DNA of 64,000 bases from Tridacna crocea (taxonomy: Eukaryota > Mollusca > Bivalvia > Cardiida > Cardiidae). A program made the translations under genes and the position numbers. The stretch lies in contig OX031057.1 of the NCBI GenBank assembly GCA_943736015.1, positions 39,332,501-39,396,500 of the forward strand. Direction: 5' to 3'. This document shows, in pieces, positions 1-11,771 of the stretch. A model generated the notes under the pieces. It was given only the letters and a program-made list of their open reading frames with translations, was not told the origin of the DNA and did no database searches. Position 1 is the first letter of the stretch, and every line of letters begins with the position of its first letter.

Positions 1-59
1 GTGAAATAAAAAAAAAAGTAGTAACTGAAGCACTGGTTGATATGCTATTTTTGGAAAAT

Positions 60-300
60 TCTGTACCATATGACAAATTTGTAGACTTGAATGGAATGTC
101 GGTAAAATAATGAGATATGTTCCTGTTAGATTTATAGAAAAACATTATGGGAAAACAAAAAAATGCTGGTGACAAGCATTTTCTCCTTTTTCTAAGCCAG
201 AAGGTTTGTATTGTGTTATGACCACAGTCATTAGAAGTTCACACAAACTGTTTCCCTGACATGCCCCTTTGGGTGTATAAGAACTGCTTTGTGAAGCTTG
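60..300 (+). repeat. Degenerate hairpin-MITE remnant
   Basis: A decayed central hairpin (about 145-208) with AAATGCTGG and AGCATTTTCTCC halves is visible, but neither TTAA end is clear. Nothing coding is seen in 1-343. Confidence 0.5.
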
Positions 301-343
301 TACTCCAAAATGTTTTCATAAGCTGTTTTCAAACTCTGGGTCA

Positions 344-572
344 TTAACCCCTTACCAAATGACAAAATTTTAGACTGGTGCAAATTGAAAGCATTTGCAG
401 ACGACAAAAAAAATGTGGCTCAAAAATTGAAATTTGTGTTGGGAAGGGTAGAAAATATTGTGGGGAAAGGAGACAATGCTGGTTACCAGCATTGTCTCCT
501 TTTCCCACAATGTTTTCAGAAGGCTTCTTTCTCAGGGTCACTAAAAGTTGCGATTGTGTGGTAAAGGGTTAA
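344..572 (+). mobile_element. Hairpin MITE, family A (reference copy)
   Basis: Complete copy bounded by TTAA on both sides. In order: the end TTAACCCCTTACCAAATGAC; a long arm with AGACTGGTGCAAATTGAAAG and GCAGACGACAAA; the central hairpin around 455-515; and a short arm (AGAAGGCTTCTTTCTCAGGG) ending in GTGTGGTAAAGGGTTAA. The termini are imperfect inverted repeats of about 17 bp. There is no coding capacity; the short ORFs read through these elements are hairpin shadows. TTAA target sites and CCC-type ends suggest mobilisation by a piggyBac-type transposase (inference). Confidence 0.9.
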
Positions 573-805
573 AACATGTCATTGTTTGATAGAGGGCAGA
601 AAAAAATATTCAAAAATCATAGTAGCTTTTTTTTATAGAGTATAATTATGGATCATCAACACTTGCATAAATAAGCATCTGTACTTGTAGTTGTTCAATG
701 TCTATCAATTCTACTCATTTTCATTTTTCATTTCATAACAAATAAACTTCCTTCTTAACTTGATGACTTTTCAATTGATGTTGCTTCCTGCTGCCAATAT
801 TTTTT

Positions 806-2229
806 ATGCCCCTCTTTGGAAAAGAGGGGGTATATTGCTTTGCACTTGTCGGTCCGTTGGTCTGTTGGTCCGTCGGTCGGTCCGTAGACCACATTTTTGT
901 CCGGAGCATAACTCAAAAAGTATTTCATGTATCATCTTGAAACTACATAGGTGGATAGATCTCATTTAGGAGAAGTGCAGTGCACAAGAATCATAACTCT
1001 GCCCATCATATTTATGGAGTTATTGCCCTTTGTTGATTTTCATACTTGATTTTTGTCCGGAGCGTAACTCTAAAAGTATTTCAGGTATCGTCTTGAAACT
1101 ACGTAGGTGGATAATCTCATTAAGGAGAAGTGCAGTGCATAATAAATCATAACTCTGCCCATCATATTAATGGAGTTATTGCCCTTTGTTGATTTTCATA
1201 CTTAATTTTTGTCCGCAGCATAACTCAAAAGGTTTTTCAGGTATTATCTTGAAACTTTATATGTGGATAGATCTCATTCAGAAGTGCAGTGCACAAGTAC
1301 CATAACTCTGCCCATCATATTTTTTGAGTTATTGCCCTTTGTTGATATTCATACTTAATTTTTGTCCGGAGCATAACTCTAAAAGTATTTCAGATATTAT
1401 CTTGAAACTTTATATGTGGATAGATCTCATTCAGAAGTGCAGTGCACAAGTACCATAACTCTGCCTATCACATTTTTTGAGTTATTGCCCTTTGTTGATA
1501 TTCATACTTAAATTTTGTCCGGAGCATAACTCTAAAAGTATTTTAGGTATCATCTTGAAAATACATGTACATAGGTGGATTTATCTCATGAAGGAGAAGT
1601 GCACTGCACAAGAATCATAACTCTGCCCATCATATTTTTGGAGTTATTGCCCTTTGTTGATTTTCATACTTAATTTTTGTCCGGAGCATAACTCAAAAAG
1701 TATTTCAGGTATCACCTTGAAACCTCATAGGTGGATTTATCTTATTAAGGAGAAGTGCAGTGCACAAGAACCATAACTCTGCCCATCATATTTTTGGAGT
1801 TATTGCTCTTTGTTGATTTTCATACTTAATTTTTGTCCGGAGCACAACTCAAAAGGTTTTTCAGGTATTATCTTGAAACTTTATATGTGGATAGATCTCA
1901 TTAAGGAGAAGTGCAGTGCACAAGAACCATAACTCTGCCCATTATATTTTTGCAGTTATTGCCCTTTGATGATTTTTGTACTTAATTTTTGTCCGGAGCA
2001 TAACTCAAAAAGTATGTGAGGTAAAATCATGAAACCTCATAAGTTGATAGTTCACATAAATGGGAAGTGCAGTGCCCAAGAATTGTTAATTTATCATTCA
2101 TAATTTTTGAGTATTTACCCTTTGTTCGTTTTTACACTTTGAACTTTGAACTTAACAGTTTATAATCACGTTATATTTAGAATAAGATGCCATTAGGGGG
2201 GCATACATGTTTTACAAACATCTCTTGTT
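806..2229 (-). mobile_element. Pearl/HINE-like element PRL-1 with tandem core
   Basis: Read on the minus strand it starts AACAAGAGATGTTTG at 2229 and ends in a hairpin (CCCCTCTTTGG/AAAAGAGGGG) at 806-830. Between them are eight tandem monomers of about 156 bp (range 143-163), each containing GTCCGGAGCATAACTC and GTGCAGTGCACAAG, and a CCGT-rich microsatellite (850-888). Tandem core, ACGG microsatellite and subterminal hairpin match published descriptions of bivalve pearl or HINE-like elements (family knowledge). No transposase or Rep/helicase coding is visible, so it is non-autonomous. Confidence 0.7.
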
Positions 2230-2282
2230 TTTATTTTAGTAGCTGACTATACTAGTTTGTATGGTGTCCAGTGCTGTTTTTC

Positions 2283-2345
2283 AACATTACCTCAGTTATA
2301 TTACAGCAGCCATTGAACCTATCCATGCTTTCCTAGAGTTTCTTT
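2283..2345 (+). repeat. Dispersed repeat segment (second copy at 44668-44730)
   Basis: About 60 bp containing GAACCTATCCATGCTTTCCT is shared with 44668-44730 (GCACCTATCCATGCTTTTCT). The short open frames over both copies are not supported as genes. It may be part of an undescribed dispersed element. Confidence 0.45.
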
Positions 2346-2556
2346 TACCATCACAATATCCTTCATTAGCAACTATCATTTCAATAGTGAATGAGTGTGA
2401 ACGAAGAATTAATCCTGTTATGATGACTTTCATCAGTCCTTCAACAGAAATTGGCCGAGTTGGGGAACAAGCAACCTGATTATGCTGTCAAGCTCAGTGC
2501 TTCTTGCACTTACTTGGCTATTGTTGTTTTTCATGTTCAATGGCAAACTTTGAGTG

Positions 2557-3055
2557 TCTTAACTATCAGATAACAAAATTTAGACTAGTCAAAATTGAAA
2601 GCATTTGCTGATTACAATTAAGATTTGCAGAATTGTGTAATTTGGCTCAGGTAGAGTAGAAAACTTTGTGGGAAAAGGAGAAAATGCTGGTTCCCAGCAT
2701 TTTCTCCTTTTTCTACCATGTTTTCAAAAGCCTTCTCTCTCCAGGTCATTAAAACAAAGGAATGTTTGCTAAAGGACAAAGTGAAAGAATACTTGATAGC
2801 TGTTCAGGCATTTTCTTATTACTGATTCCCTTCTGAAGTCATATTTACATCTGACAATACTGAAGATGGTTCTGTGACTTTACCAGACGACTTTTAAAAA
2901 CCTAAAGCATTTGGATACTACACAACGATATTGTCCAAATGATGTAATGCCTTAAGAGTCGAAAACTCTGCAGAAAGGAGAAAATGCTGGCAAGCAGCAT
3001 TTGTTCTTTTCCCAAAATGTCTTCAAAAGCCCTTTTCTACAAGGGTTTTAAAATG
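2557..3055 (+). repeat. Two decayed family A MITEs
   Basis: The first (about 2557-2775) keeps the long arm, the hairpin (2668-2712) and a short arm. The second (about 2900-3055) keeps only a damaged hairpin. TTAA ends are lost or unclear. Confidence 0.6.
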
Positions 3056-3066
3056 GGTGCGCTTAC

Positions 3067-3290
3067 TTAACTCTTTCCCAAACGACAAAATTTAAGACAG
3101 GTCCAAATTGAGAGCACTTGCAGACGACAAAATAAACACCACTCAAAAACTGCAATTTGTTTCCAGCAGGGTATAAAACATTGTAGGTAAAGGAGAAAAT
3201 GCTGGTTAACAGCATTTTCTCCTTTTCCAATGATGTTTTCAGAAGTCTTCTATCTTGGGGTTGTAAAAAGTTGAGGATTGTTTGGTATAG
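3067..3290 (+). mobile_element. Hairpin MITE, family A
   Basis: TTAA end at 3067, long arm, hairpin around 3193-3232, short arm ending GTTTGGTATAGGG. It abuts the oppositely oriented copy that follows. Confidence 0.8.
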
Positions 3291-4770
3291 GGTGTCTTTA
3301 CCACACAATTCTGAGTTTACCCTGAAAATAAAAGCTTTTGAAAACATTATACAGGGGTGTGGAAATATTCAAATTTTCTACTTGTCCATGGACAAGTAAA
3401 TTTAAAAAATCTACTTGTCCGTCAGAGCTTACTTGTCCAAAACAAAATAATTTTATATAGCATTCAAAGACCTAATTGAATGTAGTTTGTAGATAATTAT
3501 GATCTTTTCACTATTTAAATTTGCTTTGTTTGGCTTATGAAAAATCAGACTGACTTTCAAGGTACATCAATTTAACAAAATAATGGCACTGTACATAGGT
3601 ACAGTAAATAGAAAGGTGCAAGAATTTAATAATAGAGAAAGATTCAACAATTACACTATAGCTGCTTAAACCATGGCCAAATATCTCAGTGTTTGCACTT
3701 ACAGCCCCTTATTAACACTACTGTCATACACCCATGGTGCCGAATCTAATACTTCAGCAGAACTGCTTACCAGCCGTCATAATGATACAAGGGAATAATT
3801 ATCTGTGGCATGGTTACTGTGTCTGGAGATGTAGAGTTTGCATGATGCGCAGTGATAATAACGGTCTAGTTTTCAGATAACGGGAGATCGGCGATGTCCA
3901 ACACTTCAGATTGAGACTCGGAAAGCGGATAGTTGATTACCTGCAGATTGACCTGCAAAGAATTTCACGCCAAAATTTCACGCCAAAAGTAAAACGGCTG
4001 CACTGGCTTTTATCATCTACAGCCCTTTTAACAAACTGTTTGTATGTTTCCCGGTTCTTGACAGGTTTTACATGGATACAGCTTGTTTTGTTTTCTTTCA
4101 AATACTGCGACCGAGTAAGAATGTGTTCCCCAGTGTTAAATTGAGACAACTTCTCTTTTGTCAACTGTAAGTTCTTGCAAACGACAAAAAAGAATTTAAT
4201 TTTGAATGATAAAGATTGAATGACAACGGCATCTAGTCTATGTGAGGTGTAATCATGTGCAAAAAAAATAGGCTAACTCGATTCGGTTATTGTTGCCTCC
4301 ATTAAACAAACCAAATGTAGCCAAGAAACCACAACATTTCGGCCGCACTGCAGCGCAGTTAAAAAAGCATGCGGAGGGGATAAAGTCAGAGTCAGCCAAA
4401 TATTCGGGCTTTTTTCTGATTCCAGATATCAGGGAATAGTTTATCATAATTCAATTTAAAAACGTTCTTGTTCTTGTAGAGAGAACATATGTGTTTCACA
4501 AGGATAATGTTATTTAATAATGATCTTTTCTTCCAAATTACCCCTCGTTTTCTACTTGTCCGCGGACGAGTAGATTGCAAAAAGCCACTTGTCCGATGTC
4601 GAATTTACCCGAGTTGGACGTATTAATTCCACACCCCTGCATTATAGGAAAAGGAGGAAATCTGATAACCAGCATTTTCTCCTTTTACAACAGAGTTTTA
4701 TACTCTAAAGTATACTCTACTTTAAAGTATACTCTAAAGTCTAAAATTTTGGTGTATGGTAAACAAGTAT
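3290..4770 (-). mobile_element. Family A MITE split by a hAT-type insertion
   Basis: The short arm (3293-3351, TTTACCACACAATTCTGAG) is continued after the insert at 4640 (CATTATAGGAAAAGGAGG) by the hairpin and then a degraded long arm with small AAAGTATACTCT palindromes (4700-4745). CATTATA flanks both sides of the insert. Confidence 0.75.
3352..4639. mobile_element. Non-autonomous hAT-type element hAT-1
   Basis: Terminal inverted repeats CAGGGGTGTGGAA and its complement TTCCACACCCCTG enclose 1288 bp. Subterminal repeats CTACTTGTCC and GGACAAGTA occur at both ends. The host sequence CATTATA (3345-3351, 4640-4646) is duplicated, close to the 8-bp duplication of hAT elements. Internal frames are short (77 codons or fewer) and do not resemble a transposase. 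Confidence 0.75.
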
Positions 4771-5008
4771 GATTTTTTTCTTTTTACAAGAGCTAGGACA
4801 ACAGTTGTGAATTTTTTACTGCTTCTTCACTGAAAAGGCCTCTGATAGTTTAGACAAAAAAAAACCCCACAGGAAAACAATATAAACATGTAGTTTTTAT
4901 TTATCTGTATAAAAATATCTTTTTAAATTTAAGGAATAACCATAAATAAAATGTCTACAAAAACTACAAAGCATTAATGCATTACCTACGTAATAAAAGT
5001 GGCAGTGT

Positions 5009-5243
5009 TTAACCCATTACCACACAATCCCTACTTTTGATGCCCCTGAGAAAGAAGCCTTTAGAAAACATTGTGGGAAAAGGAGAAAATGCTGGTAAAC
5101 AGCATTTTCTCCTTTACCCACAATGTTTTCTACCCTTCACAAAACAAATTTCAAATTTTCCATCACTTTTATTTTGTCGTCTGCAAATGCTTTCAATTTG
5201 GACCAGTCTAAAATACATGTATTGTCGTTTGGTAATGGGTTAA
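5009..5243 (-). mobile_element. Hairpin MITE, family A
   Basis: Complete copy, TTAA at both ends, ends TTAACCCATTACCACACAAT and GGTAATGGGTTAA. The hairpin loop reads GGTAAACAGC. Confidence 0.88.
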
Positions 5244-5676
5244 TTCCTAGTGGTGGGATGGGGAAAGAATAAATAGTATTATGAAATTAAACCACTGTCA
5301 GAATTTCGGTTGATGCCTTTTTTTCCAGAGTTTTGAAACATGTTTTCCAAGATTTTTTTCAAAGACTTGACCTGATGACTTAGTGTTTAACCCAGCATAT
5401 GCCATTTTCAAATTCCTCAGAGTGATTTTAAAACAACCATCAACATCAACCTAACAAATTTACTGAAATGCCTGAGATATCATTAGGACAAATATACTCA
5501 CCACCTTTGATGAGCGCTGGAAAGAAAATGTATTCTCTGAAGTGTGCACATGGTTTTTCAAAGATTCGTCCCACTAACATAGTTTTTGACTTATGGGACT
5601 CACTTCAGACTTTTCAAACTTTTCAGAGATATTGTCAAGAAAAAGATCTTGACTAAGTTTCATGGGTATTAGACTT
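5244..5676. other. Unassigned intergenic stretch
   Basis: AT-rich sequence between two MITEs. A 62-codon open frame at 5468-5656 (+) has no recognisable domain, signal peptide or splice context, so I do not call it a gene. Confidence 0.4.
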
Positions 5677-5902
5677 AGCTCTTTACCACACAATCCCGAC
5701 TTTTAACAACCCCGAGAAAGAAATCTATGGAAAACATTGTGGGAAAAGGAGAAAATGCTGTAACCAGCATTTTCTCCTTTTCCCACAATGTTTTCTACCC
5801 TTTCCAAATCAAATTTCGATTTTTGATTCACATTTATGTTGTCTATTGCAAGTGCTTTCAAGTTGGACTTGTCCAAAATTTTGTCACTTGGTAAAGAGTT
5901 AA
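5677..5902 (-). mobile_element. Hairpin MITE, family A
   Basis: Short arm, hairpin (5748-5790, one base missing in the loop) and long arm. TTAA is intact at 5899-5902; the left end is TTAG. Confidence 0.82.
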
Positions 5903-5935
5903 AATGTCCAAAAATATACAAAATATGTTATAGGA

Positions 5936-7876
5936 AACAAGAGGACCATGATGGTCCTATATCGCTCACCTGAGTACCACACAGCAAGGGTCTAAAATAA
6001 AGATAAATACCACATATCATTGTTCAAGGCCAAATGATAATGAAACAAGAGCAGCAAATTGTCGTAATTTAATTTGGGACTTCGATGTTCCATTCCCGAC
6101 AAGCAAGAAATACTGTTAAAATGAAGATCAAAGTGGAATTACTCAAAATTCGCGCTAGGTAGAGTTACTGTTCTTGCGCACTGTACTCCGTAATATTGCT
6201 ACAAACATGCATACCAAGTTTGAAGTCATTCTGACTTGAAATGACAATTTATTTTGGACGGGCACTTAATGCTGTAAAAATTACATTCAAAGGGAAATAA
6301 CTCAAAGACAGCACGAGGTGGAGTGACAATTCTTAGGCACTGCACCTCTAAATACTGCAATAAATAAGCATACCAAAGTTTAAGTCATTTCTACTTAAGA
6401 TGACAAAATTTTGCTCCGGACAAGCAAGAAATGCTATAAAGATGAAGGCCAAATGGGGAATGACTCAAAATTTGTGCAAGGAAGAGTTATGGTTCTTGTG
6501 CACTGCACTCTGTCACTTCACAACAATCATGCATATCAAATTTGAAGATGTTCAGGCTGTAGATGACACAGATATATTCCAGACGAGCACTCTGTATTAT
6601 TGCAACAAACACAAATACCAAGTTTCAAGTCAATCGAACTGTAGATGACAAAGTTATGCTACGGACTAAGAACTATTTTAAAGACCTTTCTTATTCAAGG
6701 ACAAATAACTCCAGTTGTTCTAGTTCAAACTCATTCAAGATCTAATGGTCATGTATATTTTGACCAAGTTTGGAACTAACTGGTTGATATTTGTAAATGT
6801 TAGAGTGTAACCTAAGCGAAATATAACAATTTTTCGAAGTCAAGGGCAAATAACTCCAGTTGTTCTGACCCGATTACATCCATAATCACACTTATCCGAG
6901 ATCTTATGGTCATGTATATTCTTACCAAGTTTTGTGCAGATTGGTTTATAACTGTATATGCAAGAGTGTAAACAAAGTCAAATATAGCAATTTTTCTAAT
7001 TCAAGGGCAAATAACTCCAGTCGTTCTTATCCGATTTGACCCATAATCAAACTTATTCAAGAACTTATGGTTATATATACTTTGCCCAAGTTTAGTGCTG
7101 ATTGGTTTAAAATTGTAGATGTTAGAGAGTAAACAATGTCAAATGTAGCAATTTTTCAAAGTCAAGGGCAAATAACTCCAGTCGCTTTGGTCCAATTAGA
7201 GCCATAATCAAACTCATTCCAGATCTTATGGTTGAGTATATTTTGACCAGTTTTGGTGCTGATTGGTTGATAATTGTAGATGCTAGAGTGTAAACAAAGT
7301 GAAATATAGCAATTTTTCAAAGTCAAGGGCAAATAACTCAGATGTTCTGGTCCGATTTGACCCATAATCAAACTCATCTGAGATTTTATAATCATATATA
7401 TTTTGACCGAGTTTGGTGCTGATTGGTTAATAACTGTAGATGCTAGAGTGTAAACAAAGCGAAAAAATACAATTTTTCAAATTCAAGGGCAAATAACTCC
7501 AGATGTTCTGGTCCGATTTGACCCATTATCGAACTCATCCAAGATCTTACGGCCATATATATTTTGACCAAGTTTGGTGCTGATTGGTTGATAATTGTAG
7601 ATGCTCTCTAGAGTGTAAACAAAGTGAAATATAGCAATTTTTCCAATTCAAGGGCAAATAACTCCAGATGCTCTGGTCTGATTTGACCCAAAATTGAACT
7701 CATCTGAGATCTTATGGTCATATACATTTTGATCAAGTTTGGTGCTTATTGGTTGATATTTGTAGATGCTAGAGTGTAAACAAGAAAATGTGAACGGACG
7801 GATGGACGACGGACACCGACGGACGGTGAGTGATAACAATAGCTCACTCTGAGCACTTCATGCTCAGGTGAGCTAA
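5936..7876 (+). mobile_element. Pearl/HINE-like element PRL-2 with tandem core
   Basis: Starts AACAAGAGGACCATGATGGT (a small GGACCATGATGGTCC hairpin) and ends with hairpin GAGCACTTCATGCTC followed by AGGTGAGCTAA. The core has at least six monomers of about 161 bp, each with CAAGGGCAAATAACTCCAG (starts near 6841, 7002, 7163, 7324, 7484, 7649), and more diverged ones upstream. A GACGGACGGATGG-type microsatellite (7795-7830) precedes the end. The monomers differ completely from those of PRL-1, yet the AACAAGAG start is shared. Confidence 0.72.
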
Positions 7877-8229
7877 AAATCAGTGAAATCAGAATTTTGG
7901 TACTCTTGGAAATATTAATACTTGTAACAATTCATCACACCAAGGACACTATAGCTTTGGAAGGAGAGAAAAATAAATGAATTACACAAAAAAAATTAAT
8001 AAAACAAGTACTACATGTATTTTCCGCGTAATGTTTAAATAAACTCTATAGTAGGAGTGTAATACATGTTAGGAATACTAATATGAATCAACTAATTAAA
8101 ATCTGAGCAAACGGTTTGAAGCAAAAAGTGTGCAACTCTGATATGTGAGAAAAATATATCACAATATAGCACTGAATATGCAAAATAATCATTTGTTGAA
8201 TTCTATAAAACTTAATGAATAAGATCACA

Positions 8230-8412
8230 AAGTCACAGTTTTGGTCATTAACTTCCCAGGGCGGGGATGGAACCCTATACCTCTAGGCCCCAAACTAAAT
8301 ACACTACCACATGGCAACAAAAACTTGGTCTATAGTAAGGCAGTATAAGGGTTCCCTTCTATAAACACAAATTATACATTTATATCTATCTGAGGGATAG
8401 ACCAATAAACAA
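8230..8412. repeat. Dispersed repeat, first of two diverged copies
   Basis: The segment 8336-8412 (GTAAGGCAGTATAAGGGTTC) reappears in the same orientation at 8815-8897. On the minus strand, 8245-8310 has a box-B-like GGGTTCCATCCCC, so a tRNA-derived SINE is possible. Confidence 0.4.
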
Positions 8413-8535
8413 CATTCTTCCCTGCCATTTGAAGATTTGCCAAAGAATCCATCAAATTTTGTTACTCAAATACATGGATTTTTTACAGTGGGCCCCAAGG
8501 TAAGAGTTTTGATAACTACCCTTCCAGGGCATGAA

Positions 8536-8763
8536 TTAACTTGTTACCAAACAACAAAATTTTTGGCTTGTCCAAATCGAAAGCATTTGCAGACGAGAAA
8601 ATAAAAGTGACTAAAATTTGAAATTTGTTTTGTGAAGGGTAGAAAACATTGTGGGAAAAGGAGAAAATGCTGGTTACCAGCATTTTCTCCTTTTCCCACA
8701 ATGTTTTCTACATGCTTCTTTCTCAGGGTCGTCAAATGAAGGGATTGTGTGGTAATGGCTTAA
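8536..8763 (+). mobile_element. Hairpin MITE, family A
   Basis: Complete copy, TTAA at both ends. The hairpin at 8651-8702 is perfect over both arms. Confidence 0.9.
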
Positions 8764-8814
8764 ACAATGGACCACAAGACCCAATGGTAAATGCTACACT
8801 AAGTAGCTACAAAA

Positions 8815-8897
8815 GCTAGCTCTACTGTAAGGCAGTGTAAGTGTCCTCTTATTCGGACACAAGCAATACAGTTATATCTACCCATGTTTTAGACAGG
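8815..8897. repeat. Dispersed repeat, second diverged copy
   Basis: Matches 8336-8412 (GTAAGGCAGTGTAAGTGTCC and TTATATCTACC). Confidence 0.4.
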
Positions 8898-8951
8898 TAT
8901 ACTACATTTTGATTTCCCCATTACTTGGTATTCCGACAGCATAGTTCCAAG

Positions 8952-9096
8952 ATCTGATAACCAGCATTTTCTCCTTTTTCCACAATGTTTTCTACCCTTC
9001 AAAAAACAAATTTCAAATTTTCAGTCACTTTTTTGTCGTCTGCAAATGCTTTCAATTTGGACCAGTCTAAAATACTGTCGTTTGGTAATGGGTTAA
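8952..9096 (-). mobile_element. Truncated family A MITE
   Basis: Only the right half of the hairpin and the long arm remain. Its terminal TTAA (9093-9096) is shared with the next copy. Confidence 0.8.
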
Positions 9097-9320
9097 CCCT
9101 TTACCCAAGAATCCCTAGTTTTTACAACCCCGAGATAGAAGCCTTTTGAAAACATTGTGAGAAAAGGAGAAAATGCTGGTAACCAGCATTTTCTTCTTTT
9201 CCCACTATGTTTTCTACCCTGCTGGAATCAAATTTCAATTTTTGAGTTTAGTTTATTTTGTCGTCTGCAGGTGCTTTCAAGTTGGACAAGTCTAAATTTT
9301 GTTGTTTGGTAAAGGTTTAA
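9093..9320 (-). mobile_element. Hairpin MITE, family A
   Basis: Complete copy sharing its left TTAA with the preceding truncated one. The right end is GGTAAAGGTTTAA. Confidence 0.87.
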
Positions 9321-9422
9321 ACACCAATCTTATTACTTGAGCTACATTTGATACTGTTGTCTACAAATATTTGTAATATGAATGAATCTATAGATAAGTC
9401 ATTTAGTAAAGAATTTCCGGTA

Positions 9423-9645
9423 TTAACTCTTTACCAAATGGCAAAATTTTAGACTGGTCCAAATTAAAAGCACTTGCAGATGACAACATGAATATAACTC
9501 AAAAATTGAAATTTGTTTCCAGCAGGGTAGAAAACATTGTGGGAAAAGGAGAAAATGCTGGTTACCAGCATTTTCTCCTTTTCCCACAATGTTTTCAAAA
9601 GATTTCAGAGTCGTAAAAACAAGGGATTGTTTGGTAAAGGGTTAA
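9423..9645 (+). mobile_element. Hairpin MITE, family A
   Basis: Complete copy, TTAA to TTAA, perfect hairpin at 9537-9588. The short arm carries a small deletion. Confidence 0.88.
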
Positions 9646-9839
9646 ACCTTTACTGGACAACAAAATTTTTTACTTGTCTGAATTGAGAGCATTTTCAGAC
9701 AACAGTGACTCATACTATGAGATTTGCGTCTGGACAGGAAGAAACATTTTGAGAAATTTTTCTACTTTTCCCACAATATATTCAATGGTCTTAATGGTTG
9801 GGTTTGTGAAAATTCTTGATTGTGTGGTTAACCGGTTAA
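9642..9839 (+). mobile_element. Decayed family A MITE
   Basis: Shares TTAA with both neighbours. Long and short arms are recognisable but the hairpin is largely lost (TTTTGAGAAATTTTTC). Confidence 0.65.
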
Positions 9840-10050
9840 CCCTTTACCCCTTAAGGCATTTCTATGGTATCTCTAATTGACCCTAAATAACAGCGAGGAT
9901 GAAGCTGTTTCTTATGTGTATATGACACCTTTTGATAGTGTCGAAAACATTGTGGCAAAAAGGTGAAATTGCTCGTCACGACCAATTTCACCTTTTGGCA
10001 CAATGTTTTCCAAAGGCTCCTACAAGCAATGCGTAGAAATGAGTATCCAT
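9836..10050 (+). mobile_element. Hairpin MITE, subfamily B
   Basis: Starts TTAACCCTTTACCCCTTAAG. The long arm contains GACACCTTTTGATAG. The hairpin is GTGGCAAAAAGGTGAAATTG with CAATTTCACCTTTTGGCAC. The final GTAAAGGGTTAA is missing. Confidence 0.8.
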
Positions 10051-10217
10051 GGAAAGCTACTACTGCAAACAGAAAACAGGAGCACCTGAGATGTGCACAA
10101 AGTCTCTGCTTTAGTTGCCTTCAGAAATATATGGGGCATGTTGGATTCCAAGTTATATTAACACTTGTCTTACCCAACACCTAACCTACCTTGTGCTAAC
10201 AAAACATGTATTTATAT

Positions 10218-10625
10218 GACCCTCAGGTAGAAGGCTGTTGAAAACTTTGTAGGAAAAGGCAAAAGTGCTGATAAGCATTTCTTCCTTTTGCAACAGTGTT
10301 GTCTGCCCTGCTTAACTCTTTACCACATGAGAAAATTTTAGACTGGTCCAAATTGAAAGCATATGCAGACGACAAAATAAAGGGAACTGAAAAATTAAAA
10401 TTTGGGGTAGGAAGGTTAGAAAACACTGTGGGAAAAGGAGAAAATGCTGGTTACCAGCATTTTCTCCTTTTCCCACAATGTTTTCAAAAGGCTTCTTTCT
10501 CGGCGTCGTTAAAAGTCGGGATTGTGTGGTAAAGAGTTCCATAATTAAGATTAATTTATTCTGTAGTCTGCAAATGCCTTCAGTTTTAAATTTGTCTTCA
10601 ACTTAGTGATTTAGTATAGAGTTAA
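10218..10625 (-). mobile_element. Older family A MITE interrupted by a younger one
   Basis: The short arm and a decayed hairpin (10218-10311) resume after the insert as a long arm with TCTGCAAATGCCTTCAG (10565-10584) and end near TATAGAGTTAAG. Confidence 0.65.
10312..10537 (+). mobile_element. Hairpin MITE, family A (nested)
   Basis: Left TTAA is intact; the right end reads GTGTGGTAAAGAGTTCC. It sits inside the older, oppositely oriented copy. Confidence 0.85.
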
Positions 10626-10695
10626 GACCAAAAGTAAGAGCACAATGGTCATGATTTTGAAGTTTACCAGCTCTATTGTTATGTGTTCCCCTTAG

Positions 10696-10912
10696 TTAAC
10701 CCTTTCCCAAACAATCCCTGGTTTTTATGGGTCTGGAACAGTAGCCTTTTGAAAACATTGTGGGAAAAGGAGAAAATGCTGGTAACCAGCATTTTCTCCT
10801 TTTCCCACAATGTTTTCTACCCTATCATAGACAGAACTCATCTTTTCAGCAAGAGTTGAATTGTAGTCTGCAAATGCTTTCAATTTGGTCTTGTCCAAAA
10901 GTTTGTCCTTAA
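10696..10912 (-). mobile_element. Hairpin MITE, family A
   Basis: Complete copy, TTAA to TTAA, with diverged ends (TTAACCCTTTCCCAAACAAT). The hairpin at 10757-10810 is perfect. Confidence 0.85.
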
Positions 10913-11229
10913 CTGTCCGAGTTTGAAGTAAGTGTCTTCAATAATGACACAGATATAAGAGAAAATAAATGTTGCACAATGTTTCAGACATAGTAGAATG
11001 ATAAGTGCTCGGACAATAAATCCATGTTTGGGAAGGAAAAGAGCCGAGATAGAAATGGACATACATGCAACTAACACAGGACTATGACATAAGTTTGCTG
11101 GTCTTTGACCAGGGGAGTAAATAAAAAATTATAAAATCCCTGCAGAAATCTTTGTTGATATCTTCTAAATACTACAGTCCTTTCCTCTGTCTACACTTTG
11201 ATTTAAACCGTTACCATAAAATGTGTTAT

Positions 11230-11457
11230 TTAACCCTTTCCCAAACAAGCCTTTGTTTTAACGTGTCTGCAGTTCAAGTCTTTTGAAAACACTGTGGGAA
11301 AAGGAGAAATTGCTCGTAATGAGCAATTTCTCCTTTTCCCACAGTGTTTTCTGCCAATTCGGATAATTTTCTGCCATTATTATGAAAGTTAAAATTGTCG
11401 TCTGCAAAGTCTTTCAGTTGGGAAGAGTCTAAAATTTGTCGTTTGGGAAAAGGTTAA
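11230..11457 (-). mobile_element. Hairpin MITE, A/B hybrid
   Basis: Outer hairpin arms are family A (GTGGGAAAAGGAG) but the inner stem-loop is B-like (AAATTGCTCGTAATGAGC). TTAA at both ends. Confidence 0.83.
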
Positions 11458-11543
11458 ATCTTTGTAGTGCTAAACAAATAACATGAACATTCTCAGCAAT
11501 AAAGATACTCTGTGCAGTCTGATCTTAGACCTACACTGTCTAC

Positions 11544-11771
11544 TTAACCCTTTACCACACAATCCCTGGTTTTTATGACCCTCAGAAGAAGCCTTTGGAA
11601 AACATTGTGGGAAAAGCAGAAAATGCTGGTGACCAGCATTTTCCCCTTTTCCCACAATGTTTTTTACCCTGCTGGAAACAAATTTCAATTTTTGAGTTAC
11701 ATTTATTTTGTCATCTGCAAGTGCTTTCAATTTGGACGAGTCTAATATTTTGGCATTTGGTAAAGAGTTAA
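11544..11771 (-). mobile_element. Hairpin MITE, family A
   Basis: Complete copy, TTAA to TTAA. The hairpin has two mismatches (GGGAAAAGCAG against CCCCTTTTCCC). Confidence 0.88.
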
